Positions 47,537-57,914 of a DNA stretch of 64,000 nt are shown here, piece by piece. The position numbers and the translations under genes were made by a program. Under the pieces are notes generated by a model. The model did not search any database. It saw nothing but the letters and a program-made list of their open reading frames with translations, and had not been told where the DNA came from. The DNA lies in the NCBI RefSeq assembly GCF_964355755.1, contig NC_092674.1, positions 10,791,001 through 10,855,000 on the forward strand. Direction: 5' to 3'. Source of the DNA: Antedon mediterranea. Taxonomy: Eukaryota; Echinodermata; Crinoidea; Comatulida; Antedonidae. Numbering within the stretch: position 1 is the first letter of the stretch; every line of letters starts with the position of its first letter.

Positions 47537-49660
47537 ATGAGCAAGTCAGATGAACTACGGCAACAGGGTAATGATCGTTACAAATCCATTACTCCTGGAC
47601 TCAGTCCAGTGCTTCAGAAAAGTCGTCTAGAAGAAGCTATGAAGTTGTACATCGACGCGTTAGAATGCAGCTCAAGCTCAAAGGAACTAGCCTCGGCCAA
47701 CAAGAACCTTGCAATGGTGTCGTGGAAGCTAGCATCGTTGAGGAACGAAACCAGGACGCAGACACTGTTCTTTTACAAAGAAGCAATTAAATATTTTAGC
47801 CAAGCATTCCATTTCGGCAAATACGCAAAAAATGATGATCATTGGGCCGATGACTTAGTGAAGAAAATGAATCGAAGTTTACAAGATTCTCTTGATTTTG
47901 TTAAAAATCAAAGAAATAGGTCTGATGAGAAATTTGACTTAATGTCCATGGCATGTCGTCTTTATCCAGATGGAAAATTCAAAGCCATGGTTGCTGTTTC
48001 TTATGTAGAACAGCTTCTGGATAAAGCGATTAATCTGTTTCAGAATGATGTGCTCAAACAATCGATCAGTCTTCTATGTGATTGCCAAGGGCCTTTAGAA
48101 ATAGCAAGACGTGATGGCCAAAATAATCAAGATATAAGAACAACGGTTCTTATACTTTCTGCTAAAGTTAAAAATCAGCTTACTACTGCCGAGGTAAGTG
48201 TAAAAGTATACCTTCTGTAGTCCTTCTTAAAACCCTCTTAATACATTCTAATTGGCGCCAGTAAAGAAAAATAATAACGACCGAACACTTTTATTACACT
48301 ATTGTAGAATAAGGTGTTTATTTATCAGAACCTATAGGCCTACAGTAATATCATGAAGAAATAAGTCTCCATAATAACATATAACCACAGCACAGTCAGT
48401 GAAATCCATAGCCAACCTGTCCCCGGCCTGTCCCATACCAGTCAAGACTCCTGTCATTATTATAAATTTAAGAACTTTCTGTATCTGATGTGCTATTTTT
48501 GTATGTAGGCTAAACAAGCATTGGTAAGAGGCGATCGGCTGAAGAGACATTTGCCAAAAGAGGTAGCAGCAGAAGAGGTAAACCTTGATATGGTTTTTGA
48601 AATCATTGATTGGTACAAGAAATCAATTCTCTTAGCGCGAGAATTAAACAAATCCAAGATAGAGGCCATAGCTACTAGCCGGATTGGCGAGATCTACCAT
48701 AGCTTAAAAATGAAATCCAAAGCTAAGGTACACTTTGAGTGAGTATAGTATTCTTGATATCAAAAATTAATTATTTAAAATACAACAGTATAAAAATAAT
48801 GAATATTATGAGTTGAATGGAGAGAATATAAAATTGAATGTTTTATTTAAAGAGGCGGAGATGAGATAAATAGGGCAGTCACGCTTTCAAAGAATTGAAA
48901 TATCCTCTCAATACAATGAATACAAAATGTCATTTTGTTTTATAGCACACCTACCTGTGTTCATGTTGGTTTTCGAATTTATGAGCCCCATGTTGCACAA
49001 ACTTTTCAAAATGTTTATAAAAAACTGAACTGCTATAGAACCATTTTATAGAACTTTATCGTGCATTATAACTAATAATGAACTTCACGTGATTCGAAAT
49101 GGCAAGGATCCAATTTTTAAATTGTCATAATTAAGAGCTCACCAATGATTTAATCTAATATTCTTTTGCGAACATTCTAACGTTGTTGAGGCTGTGAACA
49201 TAATTGACCATCAATTTATTTTATCATTTGTAGAGATGCACTAACTCTTGCACAGGGCCTCCTTGATTTTAGAACCGACGAGGATTGGTACAAAGTTTGT
49301 CAACAGACACTAGCGTGTTACAATGTAAAAACAGACGCCGAAAATACAGAAGACAAGGTAAAAATACGAGAAGAAATAATGAGGAAACTCCAGCCACAAA
49401 TTAAAAAGTTCAAAGATTTGAGTGCCTACAAATGTTTAAAGTACATTTACAAGAATCATGCACCGAAAAACAAGATGCACAAGTTGCCTGAGAAGTTGAA
49501 AGAACAAAGGAAAGAGCTACAGAAGTCGTTACGCAAAGCTGGTATCCATTACCATCCAGATCGCAACTCAGAGGAAGAACATGGAATAGAATGGAGTTTT
49601 CTCTGTGAAGAGATCTCCAAAATTGCTAACAGTAAATATAATAACATGGGTCTCAAATAA
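47537..49660 (+). CDS. TPR-like / J-like (HPD) protein, paralogue B, three coding exons
   Basis: This is the tandem duplicate of the gene at 41783-44460. Coding exons are 47537-48193, 48509-48738 and 49234-49660, with splice sites and phases identical to A. The product is also 437 residues. Exon 2 is three codons longer (VAA region after LPKE) and exon 3 three codons shorter (SDF versus DF region). HPD is at residues 403-405. Overall identity to A over exon 1 is about 83% by eye. Intron 1 is only 315 nt because it lacks the repeats that inflate A. The last codon and downstream bases form AATAAA overlapping the stop. Role and localisation are as inferred for A. No internal stop or frameshift is seen, so both copies look functional. 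Confidence 0.85.
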
Positions 49661-49685
49661 ATACATTTTTATAATATCGCCTAAA

Positions 49686-50404
49686 AATATCTTATACATT
49701 TAGATTATATTTCACTATTTTACTTCACAATTTCAATAAATTAGAAATATATATTATTAGAACTATATTTACTATAATTAGAACTGTACATAAAATATCC
49801 AGAAAAACAACATGCAATTCATAAAAAAGTCAACCAAAACAGTCTCATGCTAAAATTGATTTTAAATGTCTTGTCAAATGACCATTGCATAATCTCATCA
49901 TGAGGGTGATTTAAATCTACTTGAAATCTAGAAAACTAGGATACGTAGCAGAAATAATTATTAGAATTAATTATTTATTCATAAAAACTAAAGTATTAAA
50001 AACATATTTATTCTTCCTTCATATCATAACGGTTTTTTTAAATACAGTGTTGTTTTCATTTATTTAATTAATTAACATATAAATATGAGGCGCTCTATAT
50101 TTTGTACTTAAAGAATGCATATTATACTTGTTTACGTACCGGTTATTAACAGTATTTGAAGTTTGTGGTAATAAAGTAACTCGTTCCTCATTGATCTGAC
50201 ATTTGTAATCATCTTAAGACATTGTAACACACGGGAAAACGTATGGATTAGAAAAACAACCACTGATATGATTAGATAATTGGTATCAGTTGCCTCTAAT
50301 ATGTATATGTCATGTATTTTCTATAATTATATTTGTTAAGTTTTAATCATCATTTCTTATTTTATGACTATAATTAAGTGTTAATTATGTGCTTCCTTTA
50401 AAAA
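49686..50404. other. A+T-rich spacer downstream of paralogue B
   Basis: No homology to the spacer after paralogue A beyond the first bases after the stop, and no gene or repeat recognised. Confidence 0.4.
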
Positions 50405-50520
50405 AACAAGGCCATATACATGGCTGCAGTCGCGTGCTCAAGTTAGTGTTTTCCGATCAACCGACCGACTGACTAACCAACCGACCGACAAAGTGAGCTG
50501 TAGAGTCGCGTTGAACGCGA
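50405..50520 (+). repeat. CCGA-core dispersed repeat, copy 4
   Basis: Full copy from ACAAGGCCATATACATGG to GCTGTAGAGTCGCG, abutting the 3' side of the minus-strand LINE relic at 50530-51440. Confidence 0.85.
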
Positions 50521-50529
50521 CTCATCAGG

Positions 50530-51440
50530 CATCCTTCAGTCAAAATTGACTATGGAGACAACATTGGAGAGAATTTCATCCGTTATCCAGTGAGTCTGTG
50601 TGAGTTCCAGTAGCTGATCTAGATTTTCTTTTCAGATATCTCTCTTCATTTTCTATACGATATCTTTCTTCGCTGTGTACAAGTCCTGCCTTAATACAGT
50701 CTTTCCATGATTTTCGGTCATCAGTCTTTTTTTCCCAGGTGTTAACATTGATGTCCATTGCCATCAAGTCTCTTTTACATGCATTTGAAACGCAAACGTG
50801 GACGTCCTTTGGATCTTTTACAATTCGCTAGCTCACCATACAACATAACCTTTGGAGTTCTTGTATCATCCATTCTTCTGACATGACCAAGCCATCGTAT
50901 TCTTCGCTGTCGAATTAATGTAAACATCGAAGGAATGCCACATCTATCAAGGATACTGTTGTTTGTTACCCTGTCCTGCCATCTGATATTTAACATAGTC
51001 CGTAGACAGCGGAGGTGAAATACATTTAGTTTCTTTTCTTGTCTAGCATAGGTTGTCCACGATTCAGCTCCATACAAGAGGACACAATGACACATGCCAT
51101 ATATACTTTGATCTTCACAGCCACTCTAATATTTTTGTTTTCCCAAACACGTACAGACAACTGACTGAGAGTACTAGAAGCTCTTCCGATTCAAATGTTT
51201 AGTTCACAATCAAGAGTGTTGTTATAAGTTATAACTGAACCAAGGTAAGAAAATTTACTAACCTTTTCAATTAAAACATTTTTGAAAGTAAAATTGTTTT
51301 GACCAGTTGTTTTAAACGGTAAATCTTTGTTTTCTTTACACTTATGGTGAGACCAAAGTGTTCACAGGCACATGAAAATGTATCAAGTAGAAGTTGTAGA
51401 CCATTTGGAAAGATGCAATAATTGTCTCCTCAAGAAAAAT
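50530..51440 (-). mobile_element. Non-LTR retrotransposon relic (RT C-terminal region)
   Basis: On the minus strand 51095-50775 reads LLYGAESWTTYARQEKKL, then FHLRCLRTMLNIRWQDRV and QRRIRWLGHVRRMDDTRTPK, the hallmark C-terminal block of many LINE ORF2 proteins. A second piece (50767-50576, NVNTWEKKTDDRKSWKDCI) is in another frame. Upstream to 51440 a broken frame with ACEHFGLTISVKKTK gives the thumb side of the RT domain. Several stops and frameshifts: dead. Confidence 0.85.
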
Positions 51441-51924
51441 GTTAATGTATGGTACCATGCATACCAAAAGGCAAAAAAAATCAGATTGCTATAAACAAAA
51501 AAATTAAATGGTATACCTACATACCAATGCCGTTTCTCTTAGTTTTTTATTTATTCGTTTCATTTTACTTTTATTTACACAAAACACATCTTGAAAATTA
51601 TTTAAGTTTTTCTTTTGTTAACATTTCACGGCTTAGTGTTCAAGTTGAAATATAGTCCCTGATGAGAATATTGGAGCATGGGGCAAAGGTCCGACTCAAG
51701 GAAACTACACGAAATTCTATTTTAACTAAATTTATGCTATCATTTATTGATGAAAAACATATATTATCTCCTATCATTAATTGTTGATCTAAAACAAATA
51801 AACTCGGGTTTCGTAATAGCTATTATGATATATTTTGTTTGGAAAAATCGTACTGTATAGACTTTAGATATAACGAGATGACATCTGTGAAGTTATCTAC
51901 TTCTTGTTCCTTTATCGAGTTGAG

Positions 51925-52537
51925 TTAAAGGGACAGTAACAACGTTTTTAAAAAATACAAAAAAAGTTTAAAAAAATTAGGCTAATTATTGAAACTTAAA
52001 GAACATAAAGTATGCTGGCATTTAAATATTAAAGGTGAAAATTATGTACGGTATATAAATGAATTTGTATGTTTATTTGTATATGTGGGTGTGCAGGTTA
52101 ATACTTAATAGTATAATCAGTGTACACCATACAATGCATTTAATGTATAGGCATAATATAGTTAAATATTAAAGCACAGTTAACGAGTAAACAATAAGTT
52201 TGTAATTTTAATTAATATACAATATATAAAATATAAATGAATGTGATTTAACAAAAATTATGTCCAGTAATGGTATGAAGGTTGAAATTATATTAAAGAG
52301 GGGGAAACAGAAAATAATGAAAAAGGGTAGAAACAAATTAAAAATTATGTAATGAAACATTAAATGAATAAAGGTGGTGGTGAACCACAAAAGATAAAAA
52401 AAAGTATGCTGGCATTAACACGCTGGACAAATATTTAGTTATTAGAGTCACATGCTAGCTTAGTTTATTTGACCGAAATCGAATAATATAGATTATTTTT
52501 TTGTTTAGTTATTTTAAAGTTGTTACTGTTCCTTTAA
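51925..52537. mobile_element. 613-bp MITE with TTAA ends, second family
   Basis: Ends read TTAAAGGGACAGTAACAAC and the complement of GTTGTTACTGTTCCTTTAA (one mismatch). The interior is A+T-rich and noncoding; open frames inside it (for example 52208-52390 minus) are chance. Confidence 0.8.
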
Positions 52538-52829
52538 TTCAATTCAAACAAGGAACTAGAAACTATAGCAGAATCACTACATAATAACTGGTGGTGGTGG
52601 TGAGATGGTCATTCAAATGTGCACTCTCGGTGTAACGAAACGATTTTTCGGTAAGTTTTTCCTGTTTCTTTTCTATGATCTTGCCATTCTTCTCGCACAT
52701 AAACTTTTAGTATTCACGATGCACGATACTATTATTTATATTCTGATTGATACAATACAATTTGCAATGAAATTTCATTTGGTGAAGATATTGTCACTTC
52801 TGATCACTGTGAAATAAATTTTAAATATC

Positions 52830-53040
52830 CTATAGAGTTTGACAAACGTCTTATCAATATTGATGATCGATTGCTATATAACTTTAAAAACTTAACTTAT
52901 TCTGTTTTAGCCCTGTAAAGAACGATTTAGATCTTTCTAATCTTCCTGATCATCCCATTGATTGTTTATCTAAACTTGAGTTTATAGAAAAACATATTAA
53001 TGAAATTGATCCTAATAAGGCTTCAGGAATGATGGTCTGA
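52830..53040 (+). mobile_element. LINE RT N-terminal fragment
   Basis: Plus-strand reading ends LPDHPIDCLSKLEFIEKHIN and EIDPNKASGMMV before a stop. The 'I..I...KASG' motif opens LINE reverse transcriptase domains. Truncated on both sides. Confidence 0.6.
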
Positions 53041-53066
53041 GTAATAATAATCTCGTCGCGATTGCC

Positions 53067-53220
53067 TTAAGCTCTGTCTACACTATCAAACTAGTTTGAC
53101 AAAGTGTCCAAATACGGTAGTGATATGTTTAAATATGGTAGTGTTATGACATCATCATGTCCATATATGGGCAAATCAATTCTTTGTCTCATAAAATTTG
53201 ATAGTGTAGACAGAGCTTAA
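53067..53220. mobile_element. TTAA-type MITE, copy 2
   Basis: TTAA at both ends, inverted termini GCTCTGTCTACACTATCAAA, and an interior resembling that of 30624-30779. It sits between two LINE fragments of opposite strand. Confidence 0.9.
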
Positions 53221-53248
53221 GACATACCTTTGTAATCTGCATTTAGTA

Positions 53249-53545
53249 GTGACAAATGTCTACAATATTTTTAGATATTATTCATCTTTGCCTTCCTTTT
53301 GTATCAAAATAATGATGTTGATAATTCTCTTTTGTCGATACTTACATTACACTGTTATAGAAGACGTCACCAATATTGTTATAAAAGTTTTTATAAAAAT
53401 CAATAGGGAGGCCATCATTACCAGGGCTTTTGTTATTTTCCATGCTATCCATGGCCTCAACACATTCTTCTGCCAAGTTTCAATTTTTCTTCTTCAGATA
53501 ATTTTTCCATTTCTACATTTCTTATACAATTGAACATATTTTTTT
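53249..53545 (-). mobile_element. L1-like LINE RT fragment
   Basis: The minus strand from about 53480 down reads SMENNKSPGNDGLPIDFYKN and FYNNIGDVFYNSVM, the entry motif of L1-group reverse transcriptases. Frameshifts and stops on both sides. It differs from the KASG-type fragment at 52830-53040 and lies on the opposite strand. Confidence 0.7.
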
Positions 53546-54039
53546 TTTTTGCTGCTAGAACATGCTGAAAAGAGTTTTGATGGTGATACGTCCGTAGATA
53601 TGTAAATAATTAAATATTATTATTACTACAAACTGGCTGCTTACATCTCTAAACTAATAACCAAAGATGACGATTCAAATATTAAATATTTAATGATAAT
53701 TAATATGCAAAAACAAAATGTCAATGAAACTGAACTGAAGTAATTGCTAATAAATGTTTATAGAGGATATTTTCATGGTTTTAGATTGCTGGTTCTTAAC
53801 CAAGCCGATTTTAATATAGCATTAAAATCATTCTTATAGGCCTATAAAAGCTAATTACGATTGACAATTGTTATTGAAACATTGACATTAATCGTTAATT
53901 AAAAAAAATAATCAGTCCATAAACTGATGCCAATTTTGGATGGGATCGCCGGGCGAAATAAAACTGTGTTAATAAACGTTGGGTAGCGCCCTCTATAGTT
54001 TGGAGAAAAATATTTACCTGCTCGTGCATCATGCTGCCG

Positions 54040-54195
54040 AAAATTTCTAGCGCCCTCGAGACCACGGGCTGGCCAAAAGTCTAGCCCTCGGACCACAGGC
54101 TGGCCAAAAAAGAACCACAGGCTGGTAAAAAAAAACCACAGGCTGGCCAAAAAAGAACCACAGGCTGGCCAAAAAAGAACGACAGACTGGCCGTG
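54040..54195. repeat. Tandem repeat, about 22-bp unit, six to seven copies
   Basis: The unit is AACCACAGGCTGGCCAAAAA plus AG, with one copy missing the CC. It sits immediately downstream of a LINE relic (minus strand, 54240-54905). Confidence 0.85.
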
Positions 54196-54239
54196 TGTTT
54201 CACGACCCCTGCTCGATATTTGTGCCAAAATAGATTTAA

Positions 54240-54905
54240 AATAAAACGAAACGAAATAAAAAGCTTAGAGACATAACAGCTTCCTCAATATGTGTGCTGT
54301 TTCCAGGATGGCCAATATCTGAGCTCTTAAATTTTCATGCCATTTTTTTGCATCTTTTAAAATTGTCTAAGAGCACCAATTACGATTGGAACCTACATTT
54401 CTAGTAATATCAGGTCGATTGTGTTTAAATTTCTTATCCGTGTAAACTGTCATGTCACCAAGTAATTCGAATGTTTTATTCTCTGTGACTGCTAATGGCT
54501 GATGGTCATACCATTTGCCAGTACAGTCGACTCTGTATTTACTGCAAATTTCCCAGTGTATCCGCAATGCCACCTTGTCATGACGCTTTCTTTACTCTCT
54601 CTGGGCGAGCATCTTGCATCCACTGATAATATTTATCTTTTCAGTTTCAGTAGAGTCTCCACACAATCTACTCTGATCTATACTGTATTTTATCGCATTC
54701 GTTCTTAAAGCTTGTTCTTGAACAGCTAGTATCAAACCTTCTGTATCCTTCTTCAACAAAAATTCCTAAGCCATCTCCAAGAATCTATATGTAGGGCTTT
54801 CTCTTTCCAGCCCTTGGTTTTCTCCTCTTGCCACCTCTTCTGATAATCTATAAGATTTCCTTTTTCATCTAACACCTTCTCCTTTAAAGCAAATTGCATC
54901 ATTCA
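54240..54905 (-). mobile_element. LINE relic, post-RT C-terminal region
   Basis: On the minus strand a broken frame (54905-54580) gives KRWQEEKTKGWKEKAL and, with frameshifts, QALRTNAIKYSIDQSRLCG, a cysteine-containing stretch common in such ORFs. The frame at 54573-54367 follows: ALRIHWEICSKYRVDCTGKW then YDHQPLAVTENKTFELLGD and FKHNRPDITR. This is the WxxC..Y....WY.H.P...RPDI block widely found after the RT domain in invertebrate LINEs. Dead. A CCGA-core repeat abuts its 5' side. Confidence 0.8.
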
Positions 54906-54914
54906 CTGCAGTAT

Positions 54915-55028
54915 TTTTACTCTACTCTACAGATCACTATGTCGGTCGGTTAGTCGGATGGTTGGTCGGTCGGTTGGTCTGTCGGTAAACACTAACTCAA
55001 ATTTGAGCACGCGACAGCAGCCATGTAT
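54915..55028 (-). repeat. CCGA-core dispersed repeat, copy 5
   Basis: Minus-oriented copy abutting the 5' side of the LINE relic 54240-54905, the same arrangement as copy 2 with its relic. Confidence 0.85.
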
Positions 55029-55545
55029 GTTCCGCTCAACTTTTTGATGTAACAGTTTAATTATTCTTCTTTCTTCAGAAATATCGACACTTATTTTTGT
55101 TTAACAGTAGTAAACATTTTGTGTAACGTAAATATAGTCTGGCCTACTGGTACAGAACAAAAATAAAATATATAGTACTGTACATATTTCAGGGTAGGGC
55201 GTTACTCCGTCCCGACCCACAGAAGAATGCAAAAATAAAATTTAACATTTTTTAAACAAATTATACATTACCTGTTAGTATTTTGTAGTAATATTATAAT
55301 AAAGAAAGAAATTATGAAAATCTGACTTGTAGATATAGGGGCTAAAATATCACCGAAAATAATCGTTTTTTGCGACGAACGAAGTAAACAAATTGCGCCC
55401 TCAGTCGGCAGTTGTATGAACTACGCCATTTCTCGATAAAGTAGTTACATAATTTTAGTAATATATTTTGTAAATCAAAATTCTAAAATTCAATCAAATA
55501 TGATATTACAATTAATAGAATGTCAATACATTATTTTCTGTGTTC

Positions 55546-57504
55546 GGACTCGCGTGTGCCGTGAAGTCACGTTGTCTCTCAGGACTGTCCGGACGCGATT
55601 TTTTTTTCCGTACGAGAGTTCCTCCATCGGGTCGTTTCGGACTCAATCCACTATTCGGTAAGCCACCGATGCTCACTGATGCGTGAAAGCAACCACAAGA
55701 CAAAACGTGAGCAGCTTTTTTGCACGAGTGACAGATTTATACATACTAGGCTAGGCCTAATATACTCACTGTAAATATAATAATACATATTAATAGTAGT
55801 ACTGAACCTCATTGTAATAATAATAATAGGCCTATAATTTTAATAATATAATACTGTATAGGCAGCCACAAACCAATGTATGTACCATCAGATTCACAAA
55901 CAGTTAACACACACACAGCAGCAGCACTTTGTTGGTCGTCACAAGCAAGGCCTAGCTAGCCTAGCCCTACGTACGTGTGCTTCAATGTAGTACATTTCCA
56001 GCTACAGTACTATTTTTTATTTTAATAAAATGAAGTAGCAGGTTAGAAATTATATGTACAGTAACACTAACAGATGTTTTTATCAAGAAAATTACAATTT
56101 TCTTCGGGTTTTTAAGTGTAACATTTGAAATGAATTATAGGCCTATAGATCATAGTAACATGTAGGCCTATTCTTGTAAGTTGTAATGTATAGAAATACA
56201 TGCTTGCTTAATAAAGCGTTTAATATTGTGTTAATTTAATCATTATTGATATCTTGGCCGGTGGAAATTTTGAATTAAAATGAACAATTTTTTTTTTTTA
56301 TTAATTTCAGAAACCATAATAAAAAAATAAAATCAAGAATAAGAATACAGAAAACCGATCTTCATGATAAGATGATAGTATCACTTATAAGCTTCCTGGA
56401 AAATGTGTTATTATAAATGTATTTGTAGTCGTGTCAGTACCGTAATTGAATGTTTTTTACTTTGCATGTATTTTTCGATCAAAACATATCTCATAATGCA
56501 ACACGCTTGTTTGGCTACTCTGTATGCATAATCATAAAACTTCCTAGCGATCTGTGTGAAAACACCTTCTCTACCGTGACAGGTGGTAAACAATCCTAAT
56601 TAGCATCATGCATAATGCATACTACTTGTGGTTTGAAATCTTTGTTTACGACGATCTTTGCGACGATTTTCCAGACGAAATGTAATTTATTTAATTTACC
56701 TGTTAATTACGTAAACTTAATATTGTTTTTGGCTCAAATTTTCGACTTAAAGTGAATAACTTTAATATTAATTTGATATGGCCAATTTAAATTTAGAATA
56801 TTTTGACCTTCATTTTTTGTGTTTCAAGGGACAATACATCTTTAATTAAAACTCCAAAAATGGCCTATTATTAAAAGTCTGAAATCTTTATTTTTCATGA
56901 TTGGGGATAATACGTACATCGTTAACGTAAAATTTCCATTACCTTACAATATAAATATTAATTTAATATTATTTTAAAAGGTATAAAAAACATACACTGT
57001 GCATAGGAATTCCTAATGTACATAATCATTTTAAATTCAAAAGTAATACATTGCATCCATAGGCCTACACAAGCTTGGCTAGGCTAGCCATGGGCTAGCT
57101 ACAATACCATAACGATAAGAAAAGAGCCTTTCGTTCGTGACAAAGGGTCGTTCAACTTCAAAAAATAATATCTGATACGACCTAAATATCTTTAATATGC
57201 TATTGGGTTCTTAATGTAATTACTAAGTAGGCCTAATATTTATTAATTAATGTCATCAAAACTCGTATTAGTGTAGATTCATTTTACTATTATGACAGCC
57301 TGTGTGAAAGTATTAGCTCGCGGTTTGTAAATGTAAATTGTATTATGTTGTCACGCATCAGTGAGCTGACTTTACCGAATACCGAAGAGAGTCGATTGAG
57401 TCCGAAACGAACCGATGGAGGAACTCTCGTACGGAAAAAAAAATCGCTGTCCGGACAGTCCTCCTGAGAGACAACGTGACTTCACGGCACACGCGAGAAA
57501 ATTC
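55546..57504. mobile_element. Long-inverted-repeat element, about 1.96 kb
   Basis: Arms 55546-55692 and 57347-57504 are reverse complements over about 150 bp with small indels. Both contain GTGCCGTGAAGTCACGTTGT and CCGTACGAGAGTTCCTCCAT, richer in G+C and CpG than the surroundings. The 1.65-kb interior is A+T-rich, has no transposase-like frame and contains a truncated MITE. It is either a fold-back transposon or an inverted duplication of a lost unique sequence. Confidence 0.75.
56474..56842. mobile_element. Left-truncated relative of the 62391-62896 MITE
   Basis: About 370 bp aligning to 62540-62896, ending in GGGACAATACATCTT. The left terminus is missing. It lies inside the long-inverted-repeat element 55546-57504. 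Confidence 0.8.
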
Positions 57505-57914
57505 TTCCGCAGTGTGTTGATTCGCGTCAACCAATCAAAGGACGAAAATCCAAAATCGTTCAACCGCTGCATGGTAGTCATACTCCTAAATCTCAATCGA
57601 GTTTACAAATTCTCATTTATGACATGAACGGGTTATTCAATTATATTCAAATTAAGAGGTATTTTGATGTTTTCTTCATTATCTCTTATTCAATAAACAC
57701 ATCTTTGTTGTTTAAAAATGAAAGAGACAATATAATGTTATAGGATAAAAGATGTCCAGGGAAAAAAAACCGGCGGAAATGTACTAGGGGAAACCAACAT
57801 AGAACCACTACAGGAATAAATTGTAAAGCAAATACCCACAATTATGTAAATCATAGTTTATATGAATACTGTTAAAACATTTTGTTAAGTAATTTGCGTT
57901 TGCCAAAAAATGGT

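Larger units (their letters stand above)
44970..49685 (+). repeat. Segmental duplication, unit 2
   Basis: This is the direct tandem copy of 39459-44480, separated from it by about 490 bp of A+T-rich DNA without homology to either unit. It carries paralogue B. See unit 1 for the alignment. Confidence 0.9.

Noticed and set aside
50775-51095. A genuine host gene encoding the LLYGAESW protein
   Set aside because: Motifs belong to LINE ORF2 C termini, and the frame is broken before and after.
54367-54573. A genuine 68-residue host protein
   Set aside because: Matches the post-RT block of LINE ORFs, with frameshifts upstream.
57372-57627. Frames with ERQRDFTAHA shared with 55512-55703
   Set aside because: They arise from the two arms of one inverted repeat read in opposite directions; no longer coding context.
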